A stretch of 51,055 bases of DNA from Mesostigma viride (GCA_009746045.1 RPFO01000050.1:4628769-4679823); one strand, 5' to 3'. Shown: positions 9,067 through 22,600, counted from the first letter of the stretch. The notes: generated by a model not told the origin, from the sequence alone. Program-made: numbers and translations.

Positions 9067-9687
9067 AGTTGTGAGGGTAAGAATGCCACGAATTCCGCCA
9101 TGGTTCTTGCAGGAAGTTGCCTTTATTAATAATCAGGAAACACAGACGTAAGTCACGTCACTTCCAAGACTGCACGCAGCACAGACGACAGGGTCGCAGT
9201 GCCAAGAGAACGTGCACGCAAGAACTAGCGTCCCGGTGTGACCAAGTCACTCATATAGCTTACTAGGGACGCGTCCAAGTATTCAGCTGCACCGGCTGTC
9301 ACAGCTGAACTGTCAATCAATTGATTACACAGACTCTGGCACGCCTTTGGCGCGCAGATCTATCAATTGTCCATACGGCAAGTCCTGTGGACCTATCCGT
9401 ACACTAGTCAGCATCAATTGTCTCATAGGTCCTGGCGCGCTACAGTGCGCCTACCTATCAATTGACCATCAAGTCCTGTACAAGTCCTGTCAACGTCCTG
9501 CGGACTATCAAAGTGACACTTGTACATCCTGTGTCCGTACGCGCCCACAGTGGCGCGCCGGGTACTGTCGGCACAGCCTAGGAAACGTCATAACTTTTAC
9601 GTTCCTTAACCAAATGAGGCGTTCAAGGTGCCGTTGGAAAGAGCGTAACAATCTCTATCCATCTAACGTAAATCCTTTACGTTAACT
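9067..9687 (-). repeat. Copia 5' LTR
   Basis: 621 bp, nearly identical to 1842-2458 and 4 bp longer. It drives transcription toward lower coordinates. Termini are AGTT/AACT. It is followed by GACAC at 9688-9692, the right copy of the target duplication. Confidence 0.93.
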
Positions 9688-11129
9688 GACACCATGGGAG
9701 CCTGAATCCTCCTCATTAATTACATAAATGCCAACCATGTACGTAGACAAGCCATGATGACACCATGGGAGCCTGAATCCTCATCATTTACTATTCCTTG
9801 ACATCCATGTACGTAGGCCAGCCATGATGACACCAATGGAGCCTGAATCCTCCTCGTTAATTACATAAATGCCAACCATGTACGTAGACAAGCCATGATG
9901 ACCCCATGGGAGCCTGAATCCTCATCATTTACTATTCCTTGACATCCATGTACGTAGACGGGCCATGATGACACCATGGGAGCCTGAATCCTCTTCATTA
10001 ATTACATAAATGCCAACCATGTACGTAGACGGGCCATGATGACACCATGGGAGCCTGAATCCTCATCATTTTTTTTTCTTTGACATCCATGTACATACGT
10101 AGGCCAGCCATGATGACACCAATGGAGCCTGAATCCTCATCATTAATTACATGTACATGCCATCCATGTACGTAGACGGGCCATGATGACACCAATGGAG
10201 CCTGAATCCTCATCATTACATACATAAATGCCAACCATGTACATACACGGGCAATGATGACACCATGGGAGCCTGAATCCTCATCATTTTTTTTTCTTTG
10301 ACATCCATGTACATACGTAGGCCAGCCATGATGACACCAATGGAGCCTGAATCCTCATCATTAATTACATACATGCCATCCATGTACGTAGACAAGCCAT
10401 GATGACACCATGGGAGCCTGAATCCTCATCATTTACTATTCCTTGACATCCATGTACGTAGGCCAGCCATGATGACACCAATGGAGCCTGAATCCTCTTC
10501 ATTTTTTTTATGAGAGGATTCAGGTTACATAAATGCCAACCATGTACGTAGACAAGCCATGATGACACCATGGGAGCCTGAATCCTCATCATTTTTTTTA
10601 TGAGACATCCATGTACGTAGGCCAGCCATGATGACACCATGGGAGCCTGAATCCTCATCAATTTTTTTTCTTTGACATCCATGTACGTAGACGGGCCATG
10701 ATGACACCATGGGAGCCTGAATCCTCATCATTAATTACATGAATGCCATTCATGTACGTACACGGGCCATGATGACACCATGGGAGCCTGAATCCTCATC
10801 ATTAATTACATAAATGCCATCCATGTACGTACACGGGCCATGATGACACCATGGGAGCCTGAATCCTCATCAATAATTACATAAATGCCATCCATGTACG
10901 TAGACGGGCCATGATGACACCATGGGAGCCTGAATCCTCATCATTTTTTTTTCTTTGACATCCATGTACGTAGACGGGCCATGATGACACCATGGGAGCC
11001 TGAATCCTCATCATTAATTACATAAATGCCATTCATGTACGTAGACGGGCCATGATGACACCATGGGAGCCTGAATTCTCATCATTTACTATTCCTTGAC
11101 ATCCATGTACGTAGGCCAGCCATGGAGAC
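9688..11129. repeat. 70-bp satellite array, block 2
   Basis: Continues the array interrupted by Copia. It is collinear with 28917-30358 at a constant offset of 19229 bp, shown by identical ORF by-products at 9998/29227, 10365/29594 and 10525/29754. It contains T-run linkers and a snapback repeat at 10487-10524. Confidence 0.97.
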
Positions 11130-11363
11130 TGTCAGGATTTTAGATAATCCTGGTTGTGCCCGTTTGCTAGCCCATGTAATGATGTGGCCAACTTTCTGTA
11201 AACGGGGGAATAATTAGGAATGCGTCCTTAATAATCGCTTCCGCCCACCGTATTTCTGGCCAAGATTGTGAGGGCTAGGTAGTGCTTGCCGTGTCCTTTA
11301 CGGCGCTAGTTTTCTTATTGAAAACAGTTGAGTGAGTATACAAGTTAATCCTGTACCTCGGCA

Positions 11364-11370
11364 CTATATA
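11364..11370 (+). promoter_or_regulatory. Possible TATA box of the L2 LTR
   Basis: CTATATA on the sense strand, about 235 bp into the LTR. Position and orientation suit a U3 promoter, but the start site is not known. The same motif lies 1667 bp downstream in the other LTR. Confidence 0.4.
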
Positions 11371-11640
11371 CGCATATCATTTATGGACATGCTAGTGGTT
11401 GCATGAATTTCTATAGTGAACTATTGTACGTTTCTGGCGCTGCCTAGGAGGCGCTGTGGCCTAGTCCCCGCATGCCATAACGTCGTGCCAACTAATGTTG
11501 GTCACCGTCACTTGTGGTGAAAAGTTTGCTCAATTTCGTACCGTCAGATTTGTAATGGATCAACGGTAGCAAACAGTGTAGCCGCCACTGAAGGACTTTG
11601 TCCCTTCCACATAATAAGTGACTCATGGTACACGAGAAAT

Positions 11641-11831
11641 TTACCTTGTTGGTCCCCATGTGTATGGGTAAGCCCTAGTTGGGTATGGCTGCCTTGTTGG
11701 TAGCCTAAAGCCATGCTCTTGTTGAGTATGCAACAGTCTCTTGTTGAGATTGTGTAGTGGCATTGTTTGCCCAAGCCCATCCTTGTTGGATGGGATTGAC
11801 CTCTAGTTGAGGCCTACCTCCTTGTTGGAGA
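11641..11831 (+). other. Array of small stem-loops with UUGUU/UAGUU loops
   Basis: At least nine short hairpins in about 190 nt, eight sharing the 5-nt loop TTGTT or TAGTT while stems differ. Examples: GGCTGCC-TTGTT-GGTAGCC (11687-11705), CATGCTC-TTGTT-GAGTATG (11712-11730), ACAGTCTC-TTGTT-GAGATTGT (11733-11753), GGCA-TTGTT-TGCC (11759-11771), CCCATCC-TTGTT-GGATGGG (11776-11794), CCTC-TAGTT-GAGG (11800-11812), CTCC-TTGTT-GGAG (11818-11830). Weaker ones are at 11643-11653 and 11673-11683. Another hairpin with loop GTGT is at 11656-11669. Three stems hold a G in the 5' arm facing T in the 3' arm, which pairs as G-U only in sense RNA. The other LTR repeats this at 13308-13498. Function unknown; RNA packaging or protein binding are options. 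Confidence 0.8.
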
Positions 11832-11939
11832 CCAACCCCAAAGTAATATATTTAATCAACCAAGCAATATTTTGTGGCTGTCATCACATTGGGTAACAAG
11901 GGGTCAAAAAGATCTTTCCTCCTCCTCCGTAATTTAACA

Positions 11940-11951
11940 TGGTATCGGTAT
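11940..11951 (+). promoter_or_regulatory. L2 primer binding site
   Basis: TGGTATCGGTAT starts directly after the 5' LTR. Its first 7 bases match TGGTATCAGAGC, complementary to the 3' end of initiator Met tRNA. This sets the element's orientation as plus. Confidence 0.8.
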
Positions 11952-12786
11952 GGGAGTGACCCATGAACCCATTTCTTGAGCCGTAAACCGTTTTTCCAAA
12001 AGCCGCACTTTCCTGATCCCGTTTTTGAGCGGTCGGCCTGCAGCCAGGTACCCAACTTTGAGCGTGCAGATCTTTTGACTGGGACATTATTTTTCACCGC
12101 TCTTAGATGCGTTGGAAGCGTCACATCGTCCTCGTTTCAACGCCGCCAAGAACGCTGCCATCGGCATCCTGGTGCAAAAGTTACTCAAGTTCGCGCCGAC
12201 CTACGTGGCCAGCTTGTCAGTGCGCATATCTTTTTAACGACTCATCTGTTTAAGACCGTTGAGGTGTCGTTGAAAAGGGCATTCTGTGGCGGTTCTATCA
12301 AGCCATAACGCGCCCCAAGCTGTTTAGTACTACGGCAACTACGTTCATTCCTGTTCGGACCAGCGGATTTCCGGAATTTCTCATCTTTCTCGTCAACAGC
12401 ACATCCGTTTGGACCGTGCTGGGCGTCCATCGACGCGGAATTTTATGCTCGTTTCAACAAGCTATCATACGTCGTCATCGGTTTGATACAACGCCAACAA
12501 CACTCATTTCCGTGGCGCCAGCTGACGGACCTTTGCCGACATGCAACTTTTACGTGGCTCCTCTTTTTGAGCCATTTGTGACGTCCTCGGATTCGTCTCT
12601 TTCTTCCGGTTTTAACAAGCCATCACACGTTTCAGTTCCTCAAGCTTTTCGACAACTGCATTGATTTGAAGTCGTCATGTTTTGGCTTACCGTGTAAGGG
12701 GGGAGTGGCAGGGTTGTTTCTACCCGGCAAGCCCTACTGCCTAAGTAAGGGGGGAGCACAGTTGTTTGAGTCAATCCCAGCAACGT

Positions 12787-12796
12787 GCAAGGGGGG
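12787..12796 (+). promoter_or_regulatory. L2 polypurine tract
   Basis: GCAAGGGGGG directly abuts the 3' LTR at 12797. Two similar TAAGGGGGGAG tracts lie 50 and 100 bp upstream. Confidence 0.75.
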
Positions 12797-13606
12797 TGTC
12801 AGGATTTTAGATAATCCTGGTTGTGCCCGTTTGCTAGCCCATGTAATGATGTGGCCAACTTTCTGTAAACGGGGGAATAATTAGGAATGCGTCCTTAATA
12901 ATCGCTTCCGCCCACCGTATTTCTGGCCAAGATTGTGAGGGCTAGGTAGTGCTTGCCGTGTCCTTTACGGCGCTAGTTTTCTTATTGAAAACAGTTGAGT
13001 GAGTATACAAGTTAATCCTGTACCTCGGCACTATATACGCATATCATTTATGGACATGCTAGTGGTTGCATGAATTTCTATAGTGAACTATTGTACGTTT
13101 CTGGCGCTGCCTAGGAGGCGCTGTGGCCTAGTCCCCGCATGCCATAACGTCGTGCCAACTAATGTTGGTCACCGTCACTTGTGGTGAAAAGTTTGCTCAA
13201 TTTCGTACCGTCAGATTTGTAATGGATCAACGGTAGCAAACAGTGTAGCCGCCACTGAAGGACTTTGTCCCTTCCACATAATAAGTGACTCATGGTACAC
13301 GAGAAATTTACCTTGTTGGTCCCCATGTGTATGGGTAAGCCCTAGTTGGGTATGGCTGCCTTGTTGGTAGCCTAAAGCCATGCTCTTGTTGAGTATGCAA
13401 CAGTCTCTTGTTGAGATTGTGTAGTGGCATTGTTTGCCCAAGCCCATCCTTGTTGGATGGGATTGACCTCTAGTTGAGGCCTACCTCCTTGTTGGAGACC
13501 AACCCCAAAGTAATATATTTAATCAACCAAGCAATATTTTGTGGCTGTCATCACATTGGGTAACAAGGGGTCAAAAAGATCTTTCCTCCTCCTCCGTAAT
13601 TTAACA
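12797..13606 (+). repeat. L2 3' LTR
   Basis: 810 bp, apparently identical to 11130-11939, ending TTAACA before GAGAC (13607-13611). It carries the second copy of the stem-loop array at 13308-13498. Confidence 0.93.
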
Positions 13607-16600
13607 GAGACACCATGGGAGCCTGAATCCTCCTAATTAATCACATAAATGCCAACCATGTACGTAGACAAGCCATGATGACCCCATGGGAGCCTGAATC
13701 CTCATCATTAATTACATAAATGCCATCCATGTACGTAGACGGGCCATGATGACACCATGGGAGCCTGAATCCTCATTATTATATACAAAAATGCCATCCA
13801 TGTACGTACACGGGCAATGATGACACCATGGGAGCCTGAATCCTCATCATTAATTACATAAATGCCATTCATGTACGTAGACATGACATGATGACACCAT
13901 GGGAGCCTGAGTCCTCATCATTAATTACATACATGCCATCCATGTACGTACACGGGCCATGATGACACCATGGGAGCCTGAATCCTCATCATTTTTTTTT
14001 CTTTGACATCCATGTACGTAGACGGGCCATGATGACACCATGGGAGCCTGAATCCTCATCATTAATTACATACATGCCATCCATGTACGTAGGCCAGCCA
14101 TGATGACACCATGGGAGCCTGAATCCTCATCATTTACTATTCCTTGACATCCATGTACGTAGGCCAGCCATGGAGACACCATGGGAGCCTGAATCCTCCT
14201 CATGAATTACATAAATGCCAACCATGTACGTAGACAAGCCATGATGACACCATGGGAGCCTGAATCCTCATCATTTACTATTCCTTGACATCCATGTACG
14301 TAGACGGGCCATGATGACACCATGGGAGCCTGAATCCTCATCATTAATTACATACATGCCATCCATGTACGTAGGCCAGCCATGATGACACCATGGGAGC
14401 CTAGATCCTCCTCATGAATTACATAAATGCCAACCATGTACGTAGGCCAGCCATGGAGACACCATGGGAGCCTGAATCCTCCTCATTATTTACATAAATG
14501 CCAACCATGTACGTAGACAAGCCATGATGACCCCATGGGAGCCTGAATCCTCATCATTAATTACATAAATGCCATCCATGTACGTAGACGGGCCATGATG
14601 ACACCATGGGAGCCTGAATCCTCATCATTAATTACATAAATGCCATTCATGTACGTAGGCCAGCCATGGAGACACCGTGGGAGCCTGAATCCTCATCATT
14701 AATTACATACATGCCAACAATGTAGGTAGACAAGCCATGATGACACCATGGGAGCCTGAATCCTCATCATTTATTTTATGAGACATCCATGTACGTAGGC
14801 CAGCCATGATGACACCATGGGAGCCTGAATCCTCATCATTTCTTTTTCTTTGACATCCATGTACGTAGGCCAGCCATGATGACACCATGGGAGCCTGAAT
14901 CCTCCTCATTAATTACATACATGCCATCCATGTACGTACACGGGCCATGATGACACCATGGGAGCCTGAATCCTCATCATTTACTATTCCTTGACATCCA
15001 TGTACGTAGACAGGCCATGATGACACCATGGGAGCCTGAATCCTCATCATTAATTACATAAATGCCAACCATGTACGTAGACAAGCCATGATGACACCAT
15101 GGGAGCCTGAATCCTCCTCATTAATTACATAAATGCCAACCATGTACGTAGACAAGCCATGATGACACCATGGGAGCCTGAATCCTCATCATTAATTACA
15201 TACATGCCATCCATGTACGTAGACAGGCCATGATGACACCATGGGAGCCTGAATCCTCATCATTTACTATTCCTTGACATCCATGTACGTAGGCCAGCCA
15301 TGGAGACACCATGGGAGCCTGAATCCTCCTCATTAATTACATAAATGCCAACCATGTACGTAGACAAGCCATGATGACCCCATGGGAGCCTGAATCCTCA
15401 TCATTAATTACATAAATGCCATCCATGTACGTAGACGGGCCATGATGACACCATGGGAGCCTGAATCCTCATCATTAATTACATAAATGCCATTCATGTA
15501 CGTAGGCCAGCCATGGAGACACCATGGGAGCCTGAATCCTCATCATTAATTACATAAATGCCAACCATGTACGTAGACAAGCCATGATGACACCATGGGA
15601 GCCTGAATCCTCCTCATTAATTACATAAATGCCAACCATGTACGTAGACAAGCCATGATGACACCATGGGCCTGAATCCTCATCATTAATTACATACATG
15701 CCATCCATGTACGTAGACAGGCCATGATGACACCATGGGAGCCTGAATCCTCATCATTTACTATTCCTTGACATCCATGTACGTAGGCCAGCCATGGAGA
15801 CACCATGGGAGCCTGAATCCTCCTCATTAATTACATAAATGCCAACCATGTACGTAGACAAGCCATGATGACCCCATGGGAGCCTGAATCCTCATCATTT
15901 ACTATTCCTTGACATCCATGTACGTAGGCCAGCCATGGAGACACCATGGGAGCCTGAATCCTCATCATTAATTACATAAATGCCAACCATGTACGTAGAC
16001 AAGCCATGATGACACCATGGGAGCCTAGATCCTCCTCATGAATTACATAAATGCCAACCATGTACGTAGGCCAGCCATGGAGACAACATGGGAGCCTGAA
16101 TCCTCATCATTAAATACATACATGCCATCCATGTACGTAGACAGGCCATGATGACACCATGGGAGCCTGAATCCTCCTCATTAATTACATACATGCCATC
16201 CATGTACGTACACGGGCCATGATGACACCATGGGAGCCTGAATCCTCATCATTTACTATTCCTTGACATCCATGTACGTAGGCCAGCCATGGAGACACCA
16301 TGGGAGCCTGAATCCTCATCATTAATTACATAAATGCCAACCATGTACGTAGACAAGCCATGATGACACCATGGGAGCCTGAATCCTCCTCATTAATTAC
16401 ATAAATGCCAACCATGTACGTAGACAAGCCATGATGACACCATGGGAGCCTGAATCCTCATCATTAATTACATACATGCCATCCATGTACGTAGACAGGC
16501 CATGATGACACCATGGGAGCCTGAATCCTCATCATTTACTATTCCTTGACATCCATGTACGTAGGCCAGCCATGGAGACACCATGGGAGCCTGAATCCTC

Positions 16601-19600
16601 CTCATTAATTACATAAATGCCAACCATGTACGTAGACAAGCCATGATGACCCCATGGGAGCCTGAATCCTCATCATTAATTACATAAATGCCATCCATGT
16701 ACGTAGACAGGCCATGATGACACCATGGGAGCCTGAATCCTCATCATTTACTATTCCTTGACATCCATGTACGTAGACAAGCCATGATGACACCATGGGA
16801 GCCTGAATCCTCATCATTAATTACATAGATGCCAACCATGTACGTAGACAAGCCATGATGACACCATGGGAGCCTGAATCCTCCTCATTAATTACATAAA
16901 TGCCAACCATGTACGTAGACAAGCCATGATGACACCATGGGAGCCTGAATCCTCATCATTTCTTTTTCTTTGACATCCATGTACGTAGGCCAGCCATGAT
17001 GACACCATGGGAGCCTGAATCCTCCTCATTAATTACATACATGCCATCCATGTACGTACACGGGCCATGATGACACCATGGGAGCCTGAATCCTCATCAT
17101 TTACTATTCCTTGACATCCATGTACGTAGGCCAGCCATGGAGACACCATGGGAGCCTGAATCCTCATCATTAATTACATAAATGCCAACCATGTACGTAG
17201 ACAAGCCATGATGACACCATGGGAGCCTGAATCCTCCTCATTAATTACATAAATGCCAACCATGTACGTAGACAAGCCATGATGACACCATGGGAGCCTG
17301 AATCCTCATCATTTACTATTCCTTGACATCCATGTACGTAGACGGGCCATGATGACACCATGGGAGCCTGAATCCTCATCATTAATTACATACATGCCAT
17401 CCATGTACGTAGGCCAGCCATGATGACACCATGGGAGCCTAGATCCTCCTCATGAATTACATAAATGCCAACCATGTACGTAGGCCAGCCATGGAGACAC
17501 CATGGGAGCCTGAATCCTCCTCATTATTTACATAAATGCCAACCATGTACGTAGACAAGCCATGATGACCCATGGGAGCCTGAATCCTCATCATTAATTA
17601 CATAAATGCCATCCATGTACGTAGACGGGCCATGATGACACCATGGGAGCCTGAATCCTCATCATTAATTACATAAATGCCATTCATGTACGTAGGCCAG
17701 CCATGGAGACACCGTGGGAGCCTGAATCCTCATCATTAATTACATACATGCCAACAATGTAGGTAGACAAGCCATGATGACACCATGGGAGCCTGAATCC
17801 TCATCATTTATTTTATGAGACATCCATGTACGTAGGCCAGCCATGATGACACCATGGGAGCCTGAATCCTCATCATTTCTTTTTCTTTGACATCCATGTA
17901 CGTAGGCCAGCCATGATGACACCATGGGAGCCTGAATCCTCCTCATTAATTACATACATGCCATCCATGTACGTACACGGGCCATGATGACACCATGGGA
18001 GCCTGAATCCTCATCATTTACTATTCCTTGACATCCATGTACGTAGACAGGCCATGATGACACCATGGGAGCCTGAATCCTCATCATTAATTACATAAAT
18101 GCCAACCATGTACGTAGACAAGCCATGATGACACCATGGGAGCCTGAATCCTCCTCATTAATTACATAAATGCCAACCATGTACGTAGACAAGCCATGAT
18201 GACACCATGGGAGCCTGAATCCTCATCATTAATTACATACATGCCATCCATGTACGTAGACAGGCCATGATGACACCATGGGAGCCTGAATCCTCATCAT
18301 TTACTATTCCTTGACATCCATGTACGTAGGCCAGCCATGGAGACACCATGGGAGCCTGAATCCTCCTCATTAATTACATAAATGCCAACCATGTACGTAG
18401 ACAAGCCATGATGACCCATGGGAGCCTGAATCCTCATCATTAATTACATAAATGCCATCCATGTACGTAGACGGGCCATGATGACACCATGGGAGCCTGA
18501 ATCCTCATCATTAATTACATAAATGCCATTCATGTACGTAGGCCAGCCATGGAGACACCATGGGAGCCTGAATCCTCATCATTAATTACATAAATGCCAA
18601 CCATGTACGTAGACAAGCCATGATGACACCATGGGAGCCTGAATCCTCCTCATTAATTACATAAATGCCAACCATGTACGTAGACAAGCCATGATGACAC
18701 CATGGGCCTGAATCCTCATCATTAATTACATACATGCCATCCATGTACGTAGACAGGCCATGATGACACCATGGGAGCCTGAATCCTCATCATTTACTAT
18801 TCCTTGACATCCATGTACGTAGGCCAGCCATGGAGACACCATGGGAGCCTGAATCCTCCTCATTAATTACATAAATGCCAACCATGTACGTAGACAAGCC
18901 ATGATGACCCCATGGGAGCCTGAATCCTCATCATTTACTATTCCTTGACATCCATGTACGTAGGCCAGCCATGGAGACACCATGGGAGCCTGAATCCTCA
19001 TCATTAATTACATAAATGCCAACCATGTACGTAGACAAGCCATGATGACACCATGGGAGCCTAGATCCTCCTCATGAATTACATAAATGCCAACCATGTA
19101 CGTAGGCCAGCCATGGAGACAACATGGGAGCCTGAATCCTCATCATTAAATACATACATGCCATCCATGTACGTAGACAGGCCATGATGACACCATGGGA
19201 GCCTGAATCCTCCTCATTAATTACATACATGCCATCCATGTACGTACACGGGCCATGATGACACCATGGGAGCCTGAATCCTCATCATTTACTATTCCTT
19301 GACATCCATGTACGTAGGCCAGCCATGGAGACACCATGGGAGCCTGAATCCTCATCATTAATTACATAAATGCCAACCATGTACGTAGACAAGCCATGAT
19401 GACACCATGGGAGCCTGAATCCTCCTCATTAATTACATAAATGCCAACCATGTACGTAGACAAGCCATGATGACACCATGGGAGCCTGAATCCTCATCAT
19501 TAATTACATACATGCCATCCATGTACGTAGACAGGCCATGATGACACCATGGGAGCCTGAATCCTCATCATTTACTATTCCTTGACATCCATGTACGTAG

Positions 19601-22600
19601 GCCAGCCATGGAGACACCATGGGAGCCTGAATCCTCCTCATTAATTACATAAATGCCAACCATGTACGTAGACAAGCCATGATGACCCCATGGGAGCCTG
19701 AATCCTCATCATTAATTACATAAATGCCATCCATGTACGTAGACAGGCCATGATGACACCATGGGAGCCTGAATCCTCATCATTTACTATTCCTTGACAT
19801 CCATGTACGTAGACAAGCCATGATGACACCATGGGAGCCTGAATCCTCATCATTAATTACATAGATGCCAACCATGTACGTAGACAAGCCATGATGACAC
19901 CATGGGAGCCTGAATCCTCCTCATTAATTACATAAATGCCAACCATGTACGTAGACAAGCCATGATGACACCATGGGAGCCTGAATCCTCATCATTTCTT
20001 TTTCTTTGACATCCATGTACGTAGGCCAGCCATGATGACACCATGGGAGCCTGAATCCTCCTCATTAATTACATACATGCCATCCATGTACGTACACGGG
20101 CCATGATGACACCATGGGAGCCTGAATCCTCATCATTTACTATTCCTTGACATCCATGTACGTAGGCCAGCCATGGAGACACCATGGGAGCCTGAATCCT
20201 CATCATTAATTACATAAATGCCAACCATGTACGTAGACAAGCCATGATGACACCATGGGAGCCTGAATCCTCCTCATTAATTACATAAATGCCAACCATG
20301 TACGTAGACAAGCCATGATGACACCATGGGAGCCTGAATCCTCATCATTAATTACATACATGCCATCCATGTACGTAGACAGGCCATGATGACACCATGG
20401 GAGCCTGAATCCTCATCATTTACTATTCCTTGACATCCATGTACGTAGGCCAGCCATGGAGACACCATGGGAGCCTGAATCCTCCTCATTAATTACATAA
20501 ATGCCAACCATGTACGTAGACAAGCCATGATGACCCCATGGGAGCCTGAATCCTCATCATTAATTACATAAATGCCATCCATGTACGTAGACGGGCCATG
20601 ATGACACCATGGGAGCCTGAATCCTCATCATTAATTACATAAATGCCATTCATGTACGTAGGCCAGCCATGGAGACACCATGGGAGCCTGAATCCTCATC
20701 ATTAATTACATAAATGCCAACCATGTACGTAGACAAGCCATGATGACACCATGGGAGCCTGAATCCTCCTCATTAATTACATAAATGCCAACCATGTACG
20801 TAGACAAGCCATGATGACACCATGGGAGCCTGAATCCTCATCATTAATTACATACATGCCATCCATGTACGTAGACAGGCCATGATGACACCATGGGAGC
20901 CTGAATCCTCATCATTTACTATTCCTTGACATCCATGTACGTAGGCCAGCCATGGAGACACCATGGGAGCCTGAATCCTCCTCATTAATTACATAAATGC
21001 CAACCATGTACGTAGACAAGCCATGATGACCCCATGGGAGCCTGAATCCTCATCATTTACTATTCCTTGACATCCATGTACGTAGGCCAGCCATGGAGAC
21101 ACCATGGGAGCCTGAATCCTCATCATTAATTACATAAATGCCAACCATGTACGTAGACAAGCCATGATGACACCATGGGAGCCTAGATCCTCCTCATGAA
21201 TTACATAAATGCCAACCATGTACGTAGGCCAGCCATGGAGACAACATGGGAGCCTGAATCCTCATCATTAAATACATACATGCCATCCATGTACGTAGAC
21301 AGGCCATGATGACACCATGGGAGCCTGAATCCTCCTCATTAATTACATAAATGCCAACCATGTACGTACACGGGCCATGATGACACCATGGGAGCCTGAA
21401 TCCTCATCATTTACTATTCCTTGACATCCATGTACGTAGGCCAGCCATGGAGACACCATGGGAGCCTGAATCCTCATCATTAATTACATAAATGCCAACC
21501 ATGTACGTAGACAAGCCATGATGACACCATGGGAGCCTGAATCCTCATCATTAATTACATAAATGCCAACCATGTACGTAGACAAGCCATGATGACACCA
21601 TGGGAGCCTGAATCCTCATCATTAATTACATACATGCCATCCATGTACGTAGACAGGCCATGATGACACCATGGGAGCCTGAATCCTCATCATTTACTAT
21701 TCCTTGACATCCATGTACGTAGGCCAGCCATGGAGACACCATGGGAGCCTGAATCCTCCTCATTAATTACATAAATGCCAACCATGTACGTAGACAAGCC
21801 ATGATGACCCCATGGGAGCCTGAATCCTCATCATTAATTACATAAATGCCATCCATGTACGTAGACAGGCCATGATGACACCATGGGAGCCTGAATCCTC
21901 ATCATTTACTATTCCTTGACATCCATGTACGTAGACAAGCCATGATGACACCATGGGAGCCTGAATCCTCATCATTAATTACATAGATGCCAACCATGTA
22001 CGTAGACAAGCCATGATGACACCATGGGAGCCTGAATCCTCCTCATTAATTACATAAATGCCAACCATGTACGTAGACAAGCCATGATGACACCATGGGA
22101 GCCTGAATCCTCATCATTTCTTTTTCTTTGACATCCATGTACGTAGGCCAGCCATGATGACACCATGGGAGCCTGAATCCTCCTCATTAATTACATACAT
22201 GCCATCCATGTACGTACACGGGCCATGATGACACCATGGGAGCCTGAATCCTCATCATTTACTATTCCTTGACATCCATGTACGTAGGCCAGCCATGGAG
22301 ACACCATGGGAGCCTGAATCCTCATCATTAATTACATAAATGCCAACCATGTACGTAGACAAGCCATGATGACACCATGGGAGCCTGAATCCTCCTCATT
22401 AATTACATAAATGCCAACCATGTACGTAGACAAGCCATGATGACACCATGGGAGCCTGAATCCTCATCATTAATTACATACATGCCATCCATGTACGTAG
22501 ACAGGCCATGATGACACCATGGGAGCCTGAATCCTCATCATTTACTATTCCTTGACATCCATGTACGTAGGCCAGCCATGGAGACACCATGGGAGCCTGA

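Larger units (their letters stand above)
1842..9687 (-). mobile_element. Near-intact Copia-type LTR retrotransposon
   Basis: Full element of 7846 bp, bounded by two LTRs of 617 and 621 bp and by a 5-bp duplication GACAC. All coding regions lie on minus, so the LTR at 9067-9687 is the 5' LTR. Order in sense direction: 5' LTR, 236-aa ORF, gag, pol, about 950 bp of untranslated sequence, purine tract, 3' LTR. By eye the LTRs differ by one 4-bp indel and one substitution (T at about 2150 against A), so insertion was recent. The pol frame has no internal stop. No clear tRNA primer site is seen next to the 5' LTR. The element may be active. Confidence 0.95.
11130..11939 (+). repeat. L2 5' LTR
   Basis: 810 bp, from TGTCAGGATTTTAG to CCGTAATTTAACA. 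It contains a TATA-like CTATATA at about 11364-11370 and, further down, the stem-loop array at 11641-11831. A 78-aa minus-strand ORF inside it is antisense to the element and not called. Confidence 0.93.
11940..12796 (+). other. L2 internal region, no recognisable coding domain
   Basis: 857 bp. ORFs up to 110 aa occur on both strands (for example 11976-12308 plus) but none shows Gag zinc knuckles, protease, integrase or polymerase motifs. The last 100 bp hold three G-run motifs of purine-tract type at about 12698, 12748 and 12789. The region presumably serves as packaging and priming sequence only. Confidence 0.7.
11130..13606 (+). mobile_element. Non-autonomous LTR retrotransposon (TRIM/LARD-like), element L2
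   Basis: Two 810-bp LTRs (offset 1667 bp) with canonical TG...CA ends, an 857-bp internal region, primer site and purine tract, flanked by GAGAC duplications at 11125-11129 and 13607-13611. The empty site is a single GAGAC at 30354-30358. The LTRs appear identical, so insertion was recent. The internal region has no gag or pol motif, so proteins must come from another element. Sense is plus because the primer site abuts the left LTR. Confidence 0.93.

Noticed and set aside
11544-11780. 78-aa minus ORF in the L2 LTR (also at 13211-13447)
   Set aside because: It is antisense to the element and runs over the hairpin array. It repeats only because the LTRs are duplicated.
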